Part shown: positions 10,266 to 20,425 of the stretch, piece after piece | Layout of the letters: the number at the start of each line of letters is the position of its first letter | Position numbering within the stretch: position 1 is the first letter of the stretch | NCBI RefSeq assembly: GCF_024362695.1 | Contig: NC_065408.1 | Location: 2,294,001 to 2,358,000, forward strand | Reading direction: 5' to 3' | Length of the DNA stretch: 64,000 bases | Source of the DNA: Pectinophora gossypiella | Taxonomy: Eukaryota > Arthropoda > Insecta > Lepidoptera > Gelechiidae | Notes under the pieces: model-generated | The model's database searches: none | The model's input: only the letters and a program-made list of their open reading frames with translations | What the model was told of the DNA's origin: nothing | Made by a program: the position numbers and the translations under genes

Positions 10266-10693
10266 GATCAATCGCAACTCGTTTTTGTAACAAACAATTA
10301 ACCTATATTTTTGAAATCAGTAGGTATGGCCTCTGGTTTGCTGTATTTACAACATTTATTAACACACACAAAACAACGTACAAATATCTACAAAAAGAAA
10401 AACTCCTCCAAAGCATCATACCGAGGCAAAGTGCCCAAAATACAGGCAGCATTTCCCCTTTGAACAGCTAAAAGTGATTAATTATTATATTGATTAAAAG
10501 TGATTATTTTCAAAGTGATTTCCCTTTTATCCCGCTAAATAATAAATACCATCCGTAAATGTACAATAACTCAGGTCACGATATATCACGTCGGATTATA
10601 ACTAGGTTTAGATACATTAAAATAAGTCTTCTTCCTCGTTCCCTCACTGCTGAGGATCGCGACCACAGGTTATGGTTTTCCACACAGTACTGC
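10266..10693. other. Intergenic stretch, no gene seen
   Basis: AT-rich; the overlapping ORF at 10199-10471 begins in SINE sequence and has no recognisable domain. Confidence 0.3.
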
Positions 10694-10945
10694 TATATGT
10701 GGTAGCCCAGTTGGTAGAACGCTTGCCTCTCACTTTGAGGTCGTAACTTCGAATCCGAATTTGTTTACGAACTCATGTTTGGATCATAAAATGATTATTA
10801 CGTGCTCAGCGGTGAAGGAAAACATCGTGAGGAAAACCACTTTCGAGAGAAATGCATTTTCGGAGGTATGTGGCTTAACCTGTATAGGGCTGGTTTTCCC
10901 TTCGCGGGTTGGAAGATCAGACAGGCAGTCGCTCCTGTAAAAAAC
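10694..10945 (+). repeat. S3 SINE copy
   Basis: Head GTGGTAGCCCAGTTGGTAGA, a shortened B-box region (CTTCGAATCC), GGATCATAAAATGATTATTA, CGTGCTCAGCGGTGAAGG, and the tail with CCTTCGCGGGTTGGAAG and CAGACAGGCAGTCGC are present in order. About 25 bp are missing between the B box and the core compared with 6923. Confidence 0.85.
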
Positions 10946-11070
10946 CTGTATTCTTTTTTTAAACTTGATTTTCCATTTAATCGATCATGTAGTGGTCATT
11001 TCATGGGATGCACATAATAAATTACATCAAAAAAAGAACAAAAAACGTTACCTTTCAAGGATTTTATTAC

Positions 11071-11219
11071 GCACGGTCACGAGCATTAATATCTATACAC
11101 TTTGGTACCATGTCACATTAACTTTTTTGACAAATTGAACTGTAAGTCTCACTAAATGCCAAATATGTTAGTGCGACAGAGTCCTAAAGTGGGTACATTA
11201 TATTGCTCATGACTGCACA
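11071..11219 (+). mobile_element. M2 MITE, near complete
   Basis: Same core and order as 7310-7457, with termini CACGGTCACGAGCA and TGCTCATGACTGCAC. The outermost GTAC is degraded at both ends. Confidence 0.8.
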
Positions 11220-11806
11220 CCTGAGCGTGCAACCTTTGCCCTACATTTCCACTTTAACCAGCCAATTGTACCTTCAAATGGTAGTCTCCATCACTGGCCC
11301 AATGATCTGGAGTCTGTCTGTGTAATTTATGTGGGTGTAGAGTTTCCCTTTCTCTTCACTTTCACGGACACAGGTGGGCCTACACAAGAACACTTTACAC
11401 TAATCTATGTTGAGATAAATAGCATCCTTGGCTGGTGCACACTTATGGAAGACTAGAAGAGGCCTTAAAAAGCTAGTTTCATTTAAATAAATATATGCCG
11501 TTCAGCAGGGCATAAAGTTATCGATCGATTCAATACATTTTGTCGAAATCAATAAGTTTGTTTCTTTCCCCAACATGTGTACCACGTGATTTTGTTCGTA
11601 TTTTGACAGAACGACATGACCTATTTGGGTTCACATAAGATCACCAATGGACATAATTATATCGTCAGAATCGATAAAATGACCGTGACAAAATGTTATC
11701 ACGTAGCCCTACTGGAGACAACTTTTTAAACTACACCCACTCGTATAGCTGTAGCATAGCAGCCGCTTATCATAGATATTTGATGTACAATCAGTCACAT
11801 CAAAAT
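11220..11806. other. Intergenic stretch, no gene seen
   Basis: No open frame longer than 60 codons and no recognised repeat. Confidence 0.3.
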
Positions 11807-12129
11807 CTTCTTCTATCGTGTGGATTGTGAGGTGAATTACCAACCTCATCAACCCTGGTGTCAGGGTTATTATTGAGCCACCAAAGGCCGAACATGGCTG
11901 ATGTAACGACTACTTACTTACATCAGTAAGTAGTAACCGGGACCAACGGCTTAACGTGCCTTCCGAAGCACGGTCCATCTTACTTTTTGGACCATCAGGT
12001 GATCAGCCTGTAATATCCTAACCAAACAAGGGATCACAAAGTGATTTTTGTGATATGTTCCCATTGAGATTCGAACCCGGGACCTCCGGATCGTGAGCCC
12101 AACGCTCAACCACTGGACCACGGAGGCCG
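11807..12129 (-). repeat. S1 SINE, nearly full length
   Basis: All blocks are present in reverse: head complement CCACTGGACCACGGAGGCC at 12111-12129, B-box complement GATTCGAACCCGGGACC, GATCACAAAGTGATTTTTGT, the CTTACATCAGTAAGTAGTAA hairpin and the tail TTCTATCGTGTGG. Useful as a family reference. Confidence 0.9.
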
Positions 12130-12152
12130 ACTGTATTAGTGAAAACCAACTT

Positions 12153-12220
12153 TAGATTTGTTTTTTGACAGTACTTATTAGTAGATTTGCCGCAAATGGC
12201 ATTAAGTACTTGGCCAGTTC
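12153..12220 (-). repeat. J-family LINE tail fragment
   Basis: TTTTTTGACAGTACTTATTA then GTAGATTTGCCGCAAATGGC and TACTTGGCC match the complement of the last ~65 bp of the Jockey 3' UTR. Diverged. Confidence 0.65.
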
Positions 12221-13282
12221 AACTCTAAAGGAAACTATAATAAAATACCTTTATTCTCGTGCCCTGTCTATCGCTTTGTAACCATACGACGGCTGTATTC
12301 GAGAGCCGGGTGTATGCAGGTGTTCCGAGCCCCGACATTCTGTGACGATATACGACGACACGCAGCGTCGTACACGACGAGAAAGACTTGCTTTTGGGAA
12401 ATTATACATGGAGAACAAGAGTACCACCTACACTTTACTTGCTACTTTATGCGGAAAAGTAAAGAGTGCACTTTACTTACTTACTTTATGCGCGAAGCTA
12501 AACAGTGGAATTTTCAATGTTCTTGAGAATTTAAATCGAATAATCCGAAGAAAACTTGCAGCCAAACGTGGCTAAAGTGGATTCGTATCTAAAGTACGAA
12601 GTCCTAAGATCGATATAATGAACCATATTGTACCAGGGTCCCATATTGTGACAGGGTAACAAGTCATCGCCCGTATAAATTCCATCGTGTTAGAAAACAC
12701 ATCAAGAAATACTTTGTAGTAGTTTTATTAGTAGTATTTGTAGTTTTGGTAGTAGTAGTTTTAGTAGTGGTATATACAAAGATATAAAATAAACAATGAC
12801 GATTGTAATTTTTTGTTTAAGTAAGTAGACAAAAAAGCAACAAAGCAAAGTAGGTAGCTTAGCGATCAGGCCGTCTTTACCCACCTTAGAATAAGTTTAT
12901 ACTAAGATATATATATATATATATATATACATCCTGTATAAATGTCTTGTAAAATTGTGTGCAATAAAGTGTTTTATTATTATTATTAGAGCAAGGAGCA
13001 ACTTGAGACCCTACTTGAGGAGTATTATGACCACTTTAGTATTAGAAACTTGGTAACGAGTTGAATTTCGAGCACAAATGAGTTGGAAGTGGAATTTCGG
13101 GAATTCTCCAGCCACATTTACCCGCTCTCAGTTCTGTTATTGAGTTTCATTTTGATGAATATTCTGAAAGACGATTTCTTGTCTCAACTAAGTAGTGTTT
13201 TGCCTTTCCTAAAGCTCTGAAGGAAGAAGTTATGATGAAAAATACCTACCAAATCTAATATTCTTTATAGTAACAAAGAAAA
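12221..13282. other. Intergenic stretch with a (TA)n run and a LINE tail
   Basis: Holds two overlapping short ORFs (12314-12575) that look like chance frames, a TAG-rich low-complexity patch near 12715-12775, a (TA)n microsatellite at 12906-12929, and a LINE-like ending GCAATAAAGTG(TTT)ATTATT near 12961-12989. No gene is supported. Confidence 0.4.
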
Positions 13283-16200
13283 AACGGCGGCTGGCCGTTG
13301 AACTAAACAGACGTGTCGACGCCGAACTCCGGCGCAGTACCAAATTACTTTGACCTTCGCGCGAGTGTCTAATACACGGTTGAACAGTGTCTTGTGCTTT
13401 GGTCGGTGCTAAATTAAGTGACCAGTGTAGTTGACCTCCGTCTTACGGCATTCACCACAGGCGCCCGTGTCTCGCACGACTGGTTTTTATGTGTGCCTGC
13501 CACTTTTTGTGCCTGGGGGTCGCGCCTTTCTGCTTGCACTTACGACTTGGGACCGCAAGGTGCTCCTCTCGGGGGATTTTCGAGAAAGACGGATATAGTT
13601 CGGCGGCTTCACCGGCAAACGTCGTTTACGTCTCATCGGGCCCGGTCGGAACAACAACTCGTTCCTTTTCGTGTCGTCGGCTCGCAGATATTGGCCATTA
13701 TGTGGAGGACCGCTCAAATCTATCACAGCGGCGACGACTGCGTATACCTACCTGCGTGGACGACGACGCCCGGCGTGATAGAATTCTGAAGCAAACTCTG
13801 ACTGGATCTCAATTAATTCATTTTCTACTGTGTTGTTAATTAGCACTAGTAATATTTAGGTAGCTCATTTTCATATTTATAGATTTTTTTTTTTTTATTG
13901 TTTATCGCCGTTTTTTTAATTAATTAATTAATTTATCAATCAATTGTAGGTTTTATTAATCTTATTTTTAATTGTTCTTATTATTTATTTATTTTTACAT
14001 TGAGTTTTTTTTTTTTATTAATCTAGAAGGTGACTATTTGGCTTTATACCTCTTATGTTTTTTTTTTTCTTTTGTTTTATTTTATATTAAGTAGGGGGTT
14101 TTTTTTTTTCTCTATAAGTAATTATTTATTGTAATCGATTTATTTGAAATAATGAGCGGCCGCCCAAGAGTGCCATGCCCCCACTGCCCGACAACGACAA
14201 ATCCTTATTTATTTACAAGTGGTGGCCTTAAGCGACACATCCGGGCTAAACACAAGGATGTGCAGGTTGCACTGGAGGCTGCGAGCGCCCCCCTCACCAA
14301 CGGTCAGCCTAACCCCGTGTCTCCTTTGCCAGGGAACGGATGTTCGGACCTGGAAACTCTTTCCCGTTTGAGAGCCAAGGTGAGGGTTCTTAAACATATA
14401 CCTAAGGGAGCAAGATATGCCGCTGCTGAGAGATTAAGGGGTCTCATCGACAATTGCCTACGGTCCAATAGCAAATCGTCTTGGTTCTCGCTCTTGTCTT
14501 TTTCTTTCTTTGGATTAAAGGTTCCGGAGCGGGTGAGCGGTAGGTCATTGACGACTAAGGTGAAAGAAAACGTGGAAAACCTGTCTCCCTGCCTCCCAGT
14601 CGAGGATGTCTTGCGGCCGAGTTCGCATTACAGACGCATTGAGGCCAAGGTTCACGATGGGGATTTGAGAGGTGCGATGCGCCTTCTTGTTTCCGACGGC
14701 GGCCTCGCTCCTTTTGGGGAGGACACGTTAAGGGCGCTCCAGGAAAAGCATCCCTCTCCATCTAGACCATTGTCGATACCGGATGGGCCGGACGGGGGGG
14801 ACAATGCTCTTACAGTGTCTGTTGAGGATGTTGCGGATGCCATCGGATCTTTTTATAATAGTTCCGCTTCCGGTTTGGATGGGTTGCGGCCGCAGCACTT
14901 AAAGGAGTTGATCTCGCCGTCAGCCGGCGACAATGGGTTTCGTCTCCTGGAGTCGATCACATGCCTTTGTAATTTTATGTTGCGGGGCGCGGTGAACCCG
15001 GAGGTGTGCCCGTATATTTATGGGGCTTCGCTCTTTGCACTCGCTAAGAAGGATGGTGGGATCCGACCTATAGCTGTGGGAAACACTTTTAGACGTTTAG
15101 TAGCCAAACTCGGTTGTCGTGCAGTGAAGGACCGGATGGCTGCTCTCCTCCGGCCCCATCAATTGGGCTTCGGGACAGCACTGGGGTGTGAGGCGGCTAT
15201 TCACGCCACTCGGGCCTTTGCGATGAACGTGGGTAACTCCGGAAAGGTCATTGTTAAGTTAGATGTTTGCAATGCCTTTAACAGCGTTGAGAGGGATACC
15301 GTTCTCGCACAGGTGAAAGACCTGATCCCGTCGGTATACCCGTTTGTGTACCAGTGCTATGCAAAGGCGTCCAAACTTTTTTTCGACGACTCTTCCATCG
15401 AATCGCAGGTTGGTGCCCAGCAGGGTGACCCGTTGGGACCTCTTATTTTTAGCCTAGCGATTCATAAGGCTGTTGAATCCCTGAAGTCGCCTTTAAACAT
15501 TTGGTATTTGGACGATGGTACTATCGGCGGCCCGCAAGATGTAGTCGCGCGGGACATTCATCGCCTGTTTCCGGCTCTTGGGGAGATGGGTCTCAAGGTT
15601 AATACCGCAAAATGCGAGATTTTCCCGTGCGGGCCCGAGGCGATGGCTGGTTTGGCAACTTTTAAAGACCTGATTCCTGGCCTAAGGGTCGTCACTAAAG
15701 ACAATTTTATGCTTTTAGGAGCGCCAATCTTCCCCGACGCGGTTTCCGCCGCGCTCCGAGAAAAAAAAGAATTGCTGCTCAGGGGACACGCGGAGCTAAA
15801 GCACCTGTCAGCTCACGTTGCCCTGGTTCTTCTCAGGGGTAGCCTCTCTCTTCCAAAGCTCACCTACTTAATAAGAACCAGTCCTACTTGGTTATTTCCT
15901 CAAGAGGTTGCCGACATAGACGAAGTTCTCAGGTGCTCTCTGGAAGATATTATTAACATTAGCCTGGGGGAACGGGAGTGGAGGCAGGCTGGTCTTCCGG
16001 TTCGTCATGGAGGTTTAGGGGTGAGGCGAGTGCAGGATATCGGGGTGTCTGCTTTCTTGGCTTCGGCAAACGGCTCACTGGAACTTGTCACTAATATTAT
16101 CTTTTTCGAGGGTGACAGTTTCAGGATCCCGTTTGCGGACGAAGCCCAATCAGCATGGAATGCGCTTTGCCCTAATACCACGTCCCCCGAAAAGCCTCAG

Positions 16201-17026
16201 TATCAGAGGAACTGGGACGACCTTTGGGCCAAATCAGCTGTTGCGGACCTTATGGAGTTGTCGTCAGGGGCGGACTTGGCCAGATTGCGTGCGGCCCTCT
16301 GTCCCGAGTCCGGAGCTTGGCTTCACGCCCTGCCTTCGCCGCACGTGGGCACGCTCTTGGACGATAACACCCTGAGGATAGGAGTTGCCCTTCGGCTGGG
16401 GTGTAGAATGTGTGAGCCACATACATGCCGCTGTGGTAAGCCGGTTGGCTCTGATGGGCGGCACGGCCTCGCTTGCCTAAAGTGCGCGGGAAGACACCCC
16501 CGGCATCATGCGCTGAATGATGTCATCCGCCGTGCACTGGCGTCGATCGACGTGCCGTGCAAGTTGGAACCGCCGGGTCTAAGCCGTACAGACGGTAAGA
16601 GGCCTGATGGGCTCACGCTCATACCCTGGGAGAGGGGGCGCGCTTTATTGTGGGACGCCACCTGTGCTTGCACGTTTGCAGCAACGCACCTGCCCCGTAC
16701 TACTCGAACCGCAGGGGCAGCTGCCGAGTGGGCTGCTAGCCAAAAGCTGGCGAAATACGGGGACTTAACGCGGACCCACGATTTTGTCCCTTTTGCCGTC
16801 GAGACTTCGGGTGTGTGGTGCTCGGCGGCCAAGGATTTTATTCGTGTTTTGGGGAGGCGCTTGAGGGACCGCGGTAGTGACCCCCGCGCCAGCTCGTTCC
16901 TGGTTCAACAGGTTTCCTTGGCAATAGTGCGCGGTAACGCGGCCAGTATAATGGGCACCTTTGAACCGGGTACGAGAGGGGGCGGTATTTTAGACTGACT
17001 CACTAGTATTAAAAAAAAAAAAAAAA
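13283..17026 (+). mobile_element. Non-LTR retrotransposon with RLE-type endonuclease
   Basis: The unit is inferred from an abrupt rise in GC near 13285, a GC-rich leader to about 13840, a strongly T-rich spacer (about 13855-14150), one large ORF (14152-16998), a 12-nt 3' UTR (16999-17010) and a run of 16 A at 17011-17026. The poly(A) end is clear. The 5' end is estimated from composition only, and no target-site duplication was found. No introns or stops interrupt the ORF, suggesting a recent insertion. Confidence 0.75.
14152..16998 (+). CDS. Reverse transcriptase with C2H2 finger and RLE-like endonuclease
   Basis: The 948-residue single ORF should copy element RNA at a nicked chromosomal target. 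Residues C9, C12, H29 and H34 form a C2H2 finger like the N-terminal DNA-binding fingers of R2-type elements. The RT core spans roughly 215-480: SGLDGLRPQHL near 239, motif A KLDVCNAFNSV with D371, motif B QQGDPLGP from about 423, and catalytic YLDD at 452-455 (most LINEs have FADD). The C-terminal part has CRCG at 759-762, a downstream GRH..HHALND block, then RPDG (D819) and LLWDAT (D835), resembling the CCHC plus PD-x-D/E arrangement of restriction-like endonucleases. No APE endonuclease is present. GC-rich codon use contrasts with the AT-rich surroundings. The clade is not assigned; R2/R4-like groups are the closest idea. Confidence 0.85.
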   Translation: MSGRPRVPCPHCPTTTNPYLFTSGGLKRHIRAKHKDVQVALEAASAPLTNGQPNPVSPLPGNGCSDLETLSRLRAKVRVLKHIPKGARYAAAERLRGLIDNCLRSNSKSSWFSLLSFSFFGLKVPERVSGRSLTTKVKENVENLSPCLPVEDVLRPSSHYRRIEAKVHDGDLRGAMRLLVSDGGLAPFGEDTLRALQEKHPSPSRPLSIPDGPDGGDNALTVSVEDVADAIGSFYNSSASGLDGLRPQHLKELISPSAGDNGFRLLESITCLCNFMLRGAVNPEVCPYIYGASLFALAKKDGGIRPIAVGNTFRRLVAKLGCRAVKDRMAALLRPHQLGFGTALGCEAAIHATRAFAMNVGNSGKVIVKLDVCNAFNSVERDTVLAQVKDLIPSVYPFVYQCYAKASKLFFDDSSIESQVGAQQGDPLGPLIFSLAIHKAVESLKSPLNIWYLDDGTIGGPQDVVARDIHRLFPALGEMGLKVNTAKCEIFPCGPEAMAGLATFKDLIPGLRVVTKDNFMLLGAPIFPDAVSAALREKKELLLRGHAELKHLSAHVALVLLRGSLSLPKLTYLIRTSPTWLFPQEVADIDEVLRCSLEDIINISLGEREWRQAGLPVRHGGLGVRRVQDIGVSAFLASANGSLELVTNIIFFEGDSFRIPFADEAQSAWNALCPNTTSPEKPQYQRNWDDLWAKSAVADLMELSSGADLARLRAALCPESGAWLHALPSPHVGTLLDDNTLRIGVALRLGCRMCEPHTCRCGKPVGSDGRHGLACLKCAGRHPRHHALNDVIRRALASIDVPCKLEPPGLSRTDGKRPDGLTLIPWERGRALLWDATCACTFAATHLPRTTRTAGAAAEWAASQKLAKYGDLTRTHDFVPFAVETSGVWCSAAKDFIRVLGRRLRDRGSDPRASSFLVQQVSLAIVRGNAASIMGTFEPGTRGGGILD

Positions 17027-17216
17027 GTTTATGTATGTATGTATGTCATTTATACTAACATACGAATATTATGCAATTCCAACAATATAGGTACATACGG
17101 ATTGCATTAAAGACCTCTTTTTTAAGTCAGTTAATTATGTACACTATTTCCTACTTATTATAGCTTAAGTTTTATATATGTTTATTTATACTTATTTAGT
17201 TTTAATACCAACCCGC

Positions 17217-17377
17217 ATTGGAGCAGCAGCGTGGTGGAGTATGCTCCATACCCCGTCCGGTTGATTGAGGGGAGGCCTGTGCCCAGCAGTGGGACGTATA
17301 TAGGTAGTTTACTTATACTTGACACCAGGGTTGATGAGGTTGGTAATTCACCTCACAACCCACACGATAAGAAGAAG
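17217..17377 (+). repeat. SINE fragments in tandem
   Basis: 17217-17310 carries GGTGGAGTATGCTCCATACC, GATTGAGGGGAGGCCTGTGC and CAGCAGTGGGACGTATATAG, matching 54895-55005. It is followed by the S1 tail end (GGGTTGATGAGGTTGGTAAT ... CACACGATAAGAAGAAG). The 76-codon ORF here is repeat read-through. Confidence 0.75.
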
Positions 17378-17424
17378 ACTTATACTTATTTAATAATACC
17401 TATATATATATATAGCTGCAGTAG

Positions 17425-17516
17425 TTTTAGGCGGATGAGACGTTTGTTATGTAAAAATTGACGATTCAAAGTGTAACTATGTTACCAACTGAATAAAGAT
17501 ATTTTTGAATTTGATA
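17425..17516 (+). repeat. LINE 3' tail
   Basis: TTTTAGGCGGATGAGACGT, then ACCAACTGAATAAAGATATT ending TTTGAATTTGAT, has the form of a non-LTR 3' terminus with a polyadenylation-like AATAAA. The start of this block recurs in reverse at 4680-4735. Confidence 0.5.
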
Positions 17517-18124
17517 TGTATACGTTTTTTTGTTGTAATTGTGAATGCCGTGTGCTTGTAATTAGGGCACGTATACAAACATTAACTTAAGACTTCAGTT
17601 TTATAACTTTACAATATGTGTACTGTTGGTATACATATTTAAATAAATAATATTTTAAACTTGGTTGCTTAGGAGTGTTTATCATAATGAGACACCTGAG
17701 CCACAATACCCTGGTCTCTCTTCCATCACATACAATGTAACAGTTCTAACCAGAATAAGGCCGGGGGTTCACTGGGAGCGGTAAAAATTTGAATAATCGC
17801 GCTTCCCTAGGGAATTCATTATGTTGTCTGCATAAATAAATATATATTTATGTATTCGGTAACCCGGCCACTAACAATGGACAATTTATTATTTAGATTC
17901 CAGTGCGCCGGGGATTTTTATGCAAATACCGCGGTTCCTTTTCGTGTTTTGTGCGGCGGCCATGATTAATTTGGCCGCAGTAATTGTTTAGAGTTTACGA
18001 AAAATGGCCAAGAGCTTTTACCTTTTACGGCCTTTAGAAACTATTGTTGATTTGAATTTGTCACTTTTAATTCAAAAATTACTACTTTTAAGGAGGCTTA
18101 TAAAATGGGAAATTAATTCAAATA
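17517..18124. other. Intergenic stretch, no gene seen
   Basis: AT-rich; no open frame with protein character. The ORF at 18004-18285 runs into the M3 element and is not supported. Confidence 0.3.
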
Positions 18125-18616
18125 TACAGGGTTTTAGTGACCTCGTAACGAAAACTTTGAAGGATGATTCAGACCATGATTCTGAGTTAATATCAAGTGG
18201 AATTTTCCGTCGCAAAATTTATGTTTTTTTTAGTTTTTTAAATTATTTTTCATTCTACTTTTTGGCAATAGAAAATTCCACTTGATATTAACTCAGAATA
18301 ATAAGCTGAATCATCCCTCTCAGTATGCGTTACGATGTCATTTACACTCCGTACAAGTACATACAGGTAGTCATATAAGTAGGTATGGGTGTTAGTGACA
18401 CCGTAACGAACACTAAGGGGAACGATTCAGACCATGATTCCGAGTTGATATCAAGTGGAATTACTTGTCGGAAAATGAATAATTTTTTTGTGATTTTTAA
18501 ATTATTTTCAGTACCATACTTTTGCTACGGAAAATTCCACTTGATATCATTTAGAATCATGGTCTGTTTCATTCCTCGAAGTTTTCATTACGATGTCACT
18601 AACACCCTGTATTATA
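18125..18616. mobile_element. M3 hairpin MITE dimer
   Basis: Two palindromic units (about 18125-18353 and 18382-18616) lie head to tail. Each has arms with ACAGGGT(G/T)TTAGTGAC, GATTCAGACCATGATTC and ATATCAAGTGGAATT, and their inverted partners. The linker GTACATACAGGTAGTCATAT between the units recurs in the second dimer at 27937-28286. ORFs at 18004 and 18385 are shadows of this element. Confidence 0.8.
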
Positions 18617-18649
18617 TCTCAGGGTGCTTTTTCATACAAATTCCACAGT

Positions 18650-18705
18650 AATTTCACTTTTGACGTTTAGTAAAAAGTTACTGATTTGACTAGTTAGAAA
18701 TTACC
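18650..18705 (-). repeat. Repeat family F fragment
   Basis: Complement of the start of family F: TTTAGTAAAAAGTTACTGAT then TTGACTAGTT mirrors 1867-1915 and 59713-59750. Confidence 0.5.
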
Positions 18706-18902
18706 CTATTCTGTTAAGTGTTATATTTTAAATTTGAATTAAGAAAACAATTACCTACTACAGTAATCGATAACAAAAAAGGCTTTAATTCTGAAGAAAG
18801 AATATCTCTTTTGTGGACACGATAAGGAATAGAAGAAAAATTTAATTAAACGGTAGTAAAGAGCTTTCTATTGGATACAGAGGGCCGGCTTCAGAAAAAG
18901 CC

Positions 18903-19166
18903 TTTTTTTTTCTTTTTTCATTTTTTTGACGTGACTTATTGTAGATTTGCCGCAGATGGCATTAACTACTTGGCCGGACAAATAGGGAGCGCTGAAGGCT
19001 CTCACCCGGTACAACGTTACGAAAAATATTTGAAAGAATTAATCGACCCTAGTGGGTCGATAGCAATAAGCGCTGAATGAGGGAAATCGTCGACCACGCC
19101 GGCGGGGTCGGTATCGGGGTCCTGAAGTGTTTGGTGTCGCGAGCTGATTGGCTGCCTCTATGGCTA
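18903..19166 (-). mobile_element. J-family LINE, 5'-truncated, with TSD
   Basis: Poly(T) at the left, then the complement of the Jockey 3' UTR and C-terminal codons up to CTCTATGGCTA. The 12-bp direct repeat TCAGAAAAAGCC flanks it exactly at 18891-18902 and 19167-19178. Part of the 3' UTR (about 60 bp with GTCGTCTGAGAGG) is deleted relative to the 47-kb copy. The ORF 18871-19080 is read-through. Confidence 0.9.
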
Positions 19167-19267
19167 TCAGAAAAAGCCAATATCAGTTTGACATAAGTAA
19201 ACTTACCGTGTAGGTTCCCTAGTCTAGTTCCTATTCGTTACGCTAGATGGCGTACGTATAGCGCATT

Positions 19268-20067
19268 TATAGTCCGTTCAAAAATGATCTTCATAAAAGG
19301 TAAACAAACCTGTTACTACAAAGAATGTTCGAATTTCACCTAAACTACGCAAAGTATTCTTCTAATAACATCCGTAGCACTCAATAGATGTATGATTTCT
19401 TAGCTCAATGTGAAATTAACGTAAAATAATTATTAAAAACACATTTTTTCATGTAAAAACAAAAATTGGGATTGTGTCCTCTAACATGATGGACTAATGT
19501 TATGGGCGATAGGCTGATCCCTTATCACCATAAGGTTCATCATATCCAGCTTAAGACATCGTATCAACAGTGGCTGCAAGTTGTCTTTGATTACTTGTGG
19601 CTCTGCCCACCCCATTAGGGATAATGGGCGTGAGTTTATGTATGTATGTATGTATGTAAAAACAAAAATCAAACAAAACCTCACACAAAAAAGTTGACAT
19701 CATAAATTCTTGTTAATCTGTGGCTAGCTGTCAATTTGACGATTAGTGATGAGACATTTCATTCAGGTCAGGAAAATGAGTCAGTTCCGTGAATAACTTA
19801 AGTGAGTGTACTGTACTTAATAAGCCGAAATGCGCAGAATAAATGACTTTCAAAGTGACTTAGTGTAACCACAAAGAAACATACAATATTATTTTAATAT
19901 TATCATACAAAATATTCAAACAACCCAAGAGAGTCAGTTCATTTTGATAAAATAACTTGAGCTAAAATCAATTCAGCACTTCACTAGTATACAGTTTGAC
20001 ACAGATAAAAAATATCGGCAGCCATATTTGTTTACCTTTTATGAAGATCATTCTTGAACGGACTATA
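19268..20067. mobile_element. 800-bp TIR element, non-autonomous
   Basis: Inverted termini of about 41 bp (TATAGTCCGTTCAAAAATGA at 19268 and the mirrored GAACGGACTATA ending at 20067, continuing through ATCTTCATAAAAGGTAAACA) bound an interior without a transposase frame. A SINE-like scrap sits inside. TA at both boundaries would fit a Tc1/mariner-type target, but that is inference. Confidence 0.7.
19490..19665 (+). repeat. SINE-like fragment ending in (TATG)n
   Basis: TAGGCTGATCCCTTATCACC, TTGATTACTTGTGGCTCTGC and GGGATAATGGGCGTGAG followed by TTTATGTATGTATG. A related block (CTGATTACTTGTAGCTCTAC) lies at 30405-30430. The minus ORF at 19481-19684 is a shadow. Confidence 0.5.
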
Positions 20068-20162
20068 GTGTAAAACGTAAATAATTTAGTCTTTTTCCCA
20101 TTTACCATTATTTCTGAGGCTTCAATTTATTTGTGCCAGAAGAGGTAAATTAATAATGTAAC

Positions 20163-20425
20163 GGCCTCCGTGGTCCAGTTGTTTGAGCGTTGGGCTCACG
20201 ATCCGGAGGTCCCGGGTTCAAATCCCGGTGGGGACACATCACGAAAATCACTTTGTGATCCCTAGTTTGTGCTGATCACCTGAATGTACGAAGGAAAGAT
20301 GATCCGTGCTTCGGAAGGCACGTTAAGCCGTTGGTCCCGGTTACTACTTACTGATGTAAGTAAGTAGTTGTTACATCTGCTATGTCAGGCCTTTGGCGGC
20401 TCAATAATAATCCTGCCACCAGGGT
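20163..20425 (+). repeat. S1 SINE copy
   Basis: Head GGCCTCCGTGGTCCAGTTG, B box GGGTTCAAATCCC, CACTTTGTGATCCCTAGTTT, the CTTCGGAAGGCACGTTAAGC block and TTACTACTTACTGATGTAAG are all present; the distal tail is lost after CAATAATAATCCTG. Confidence 0.9.

Noticed and set aside
13418..13839. Two overlapping ORFs (123 and 116 codons) in the RT leader
   Set aside because: They overlap in different frames, a third opposes them, and GC-rich DNA has few stops; kept only as part of the leader.
20163..20240. tRNA-like promoter in S1
   Set aside because: Same reason: part of a dispersed SINE with many copies and varied truncation.
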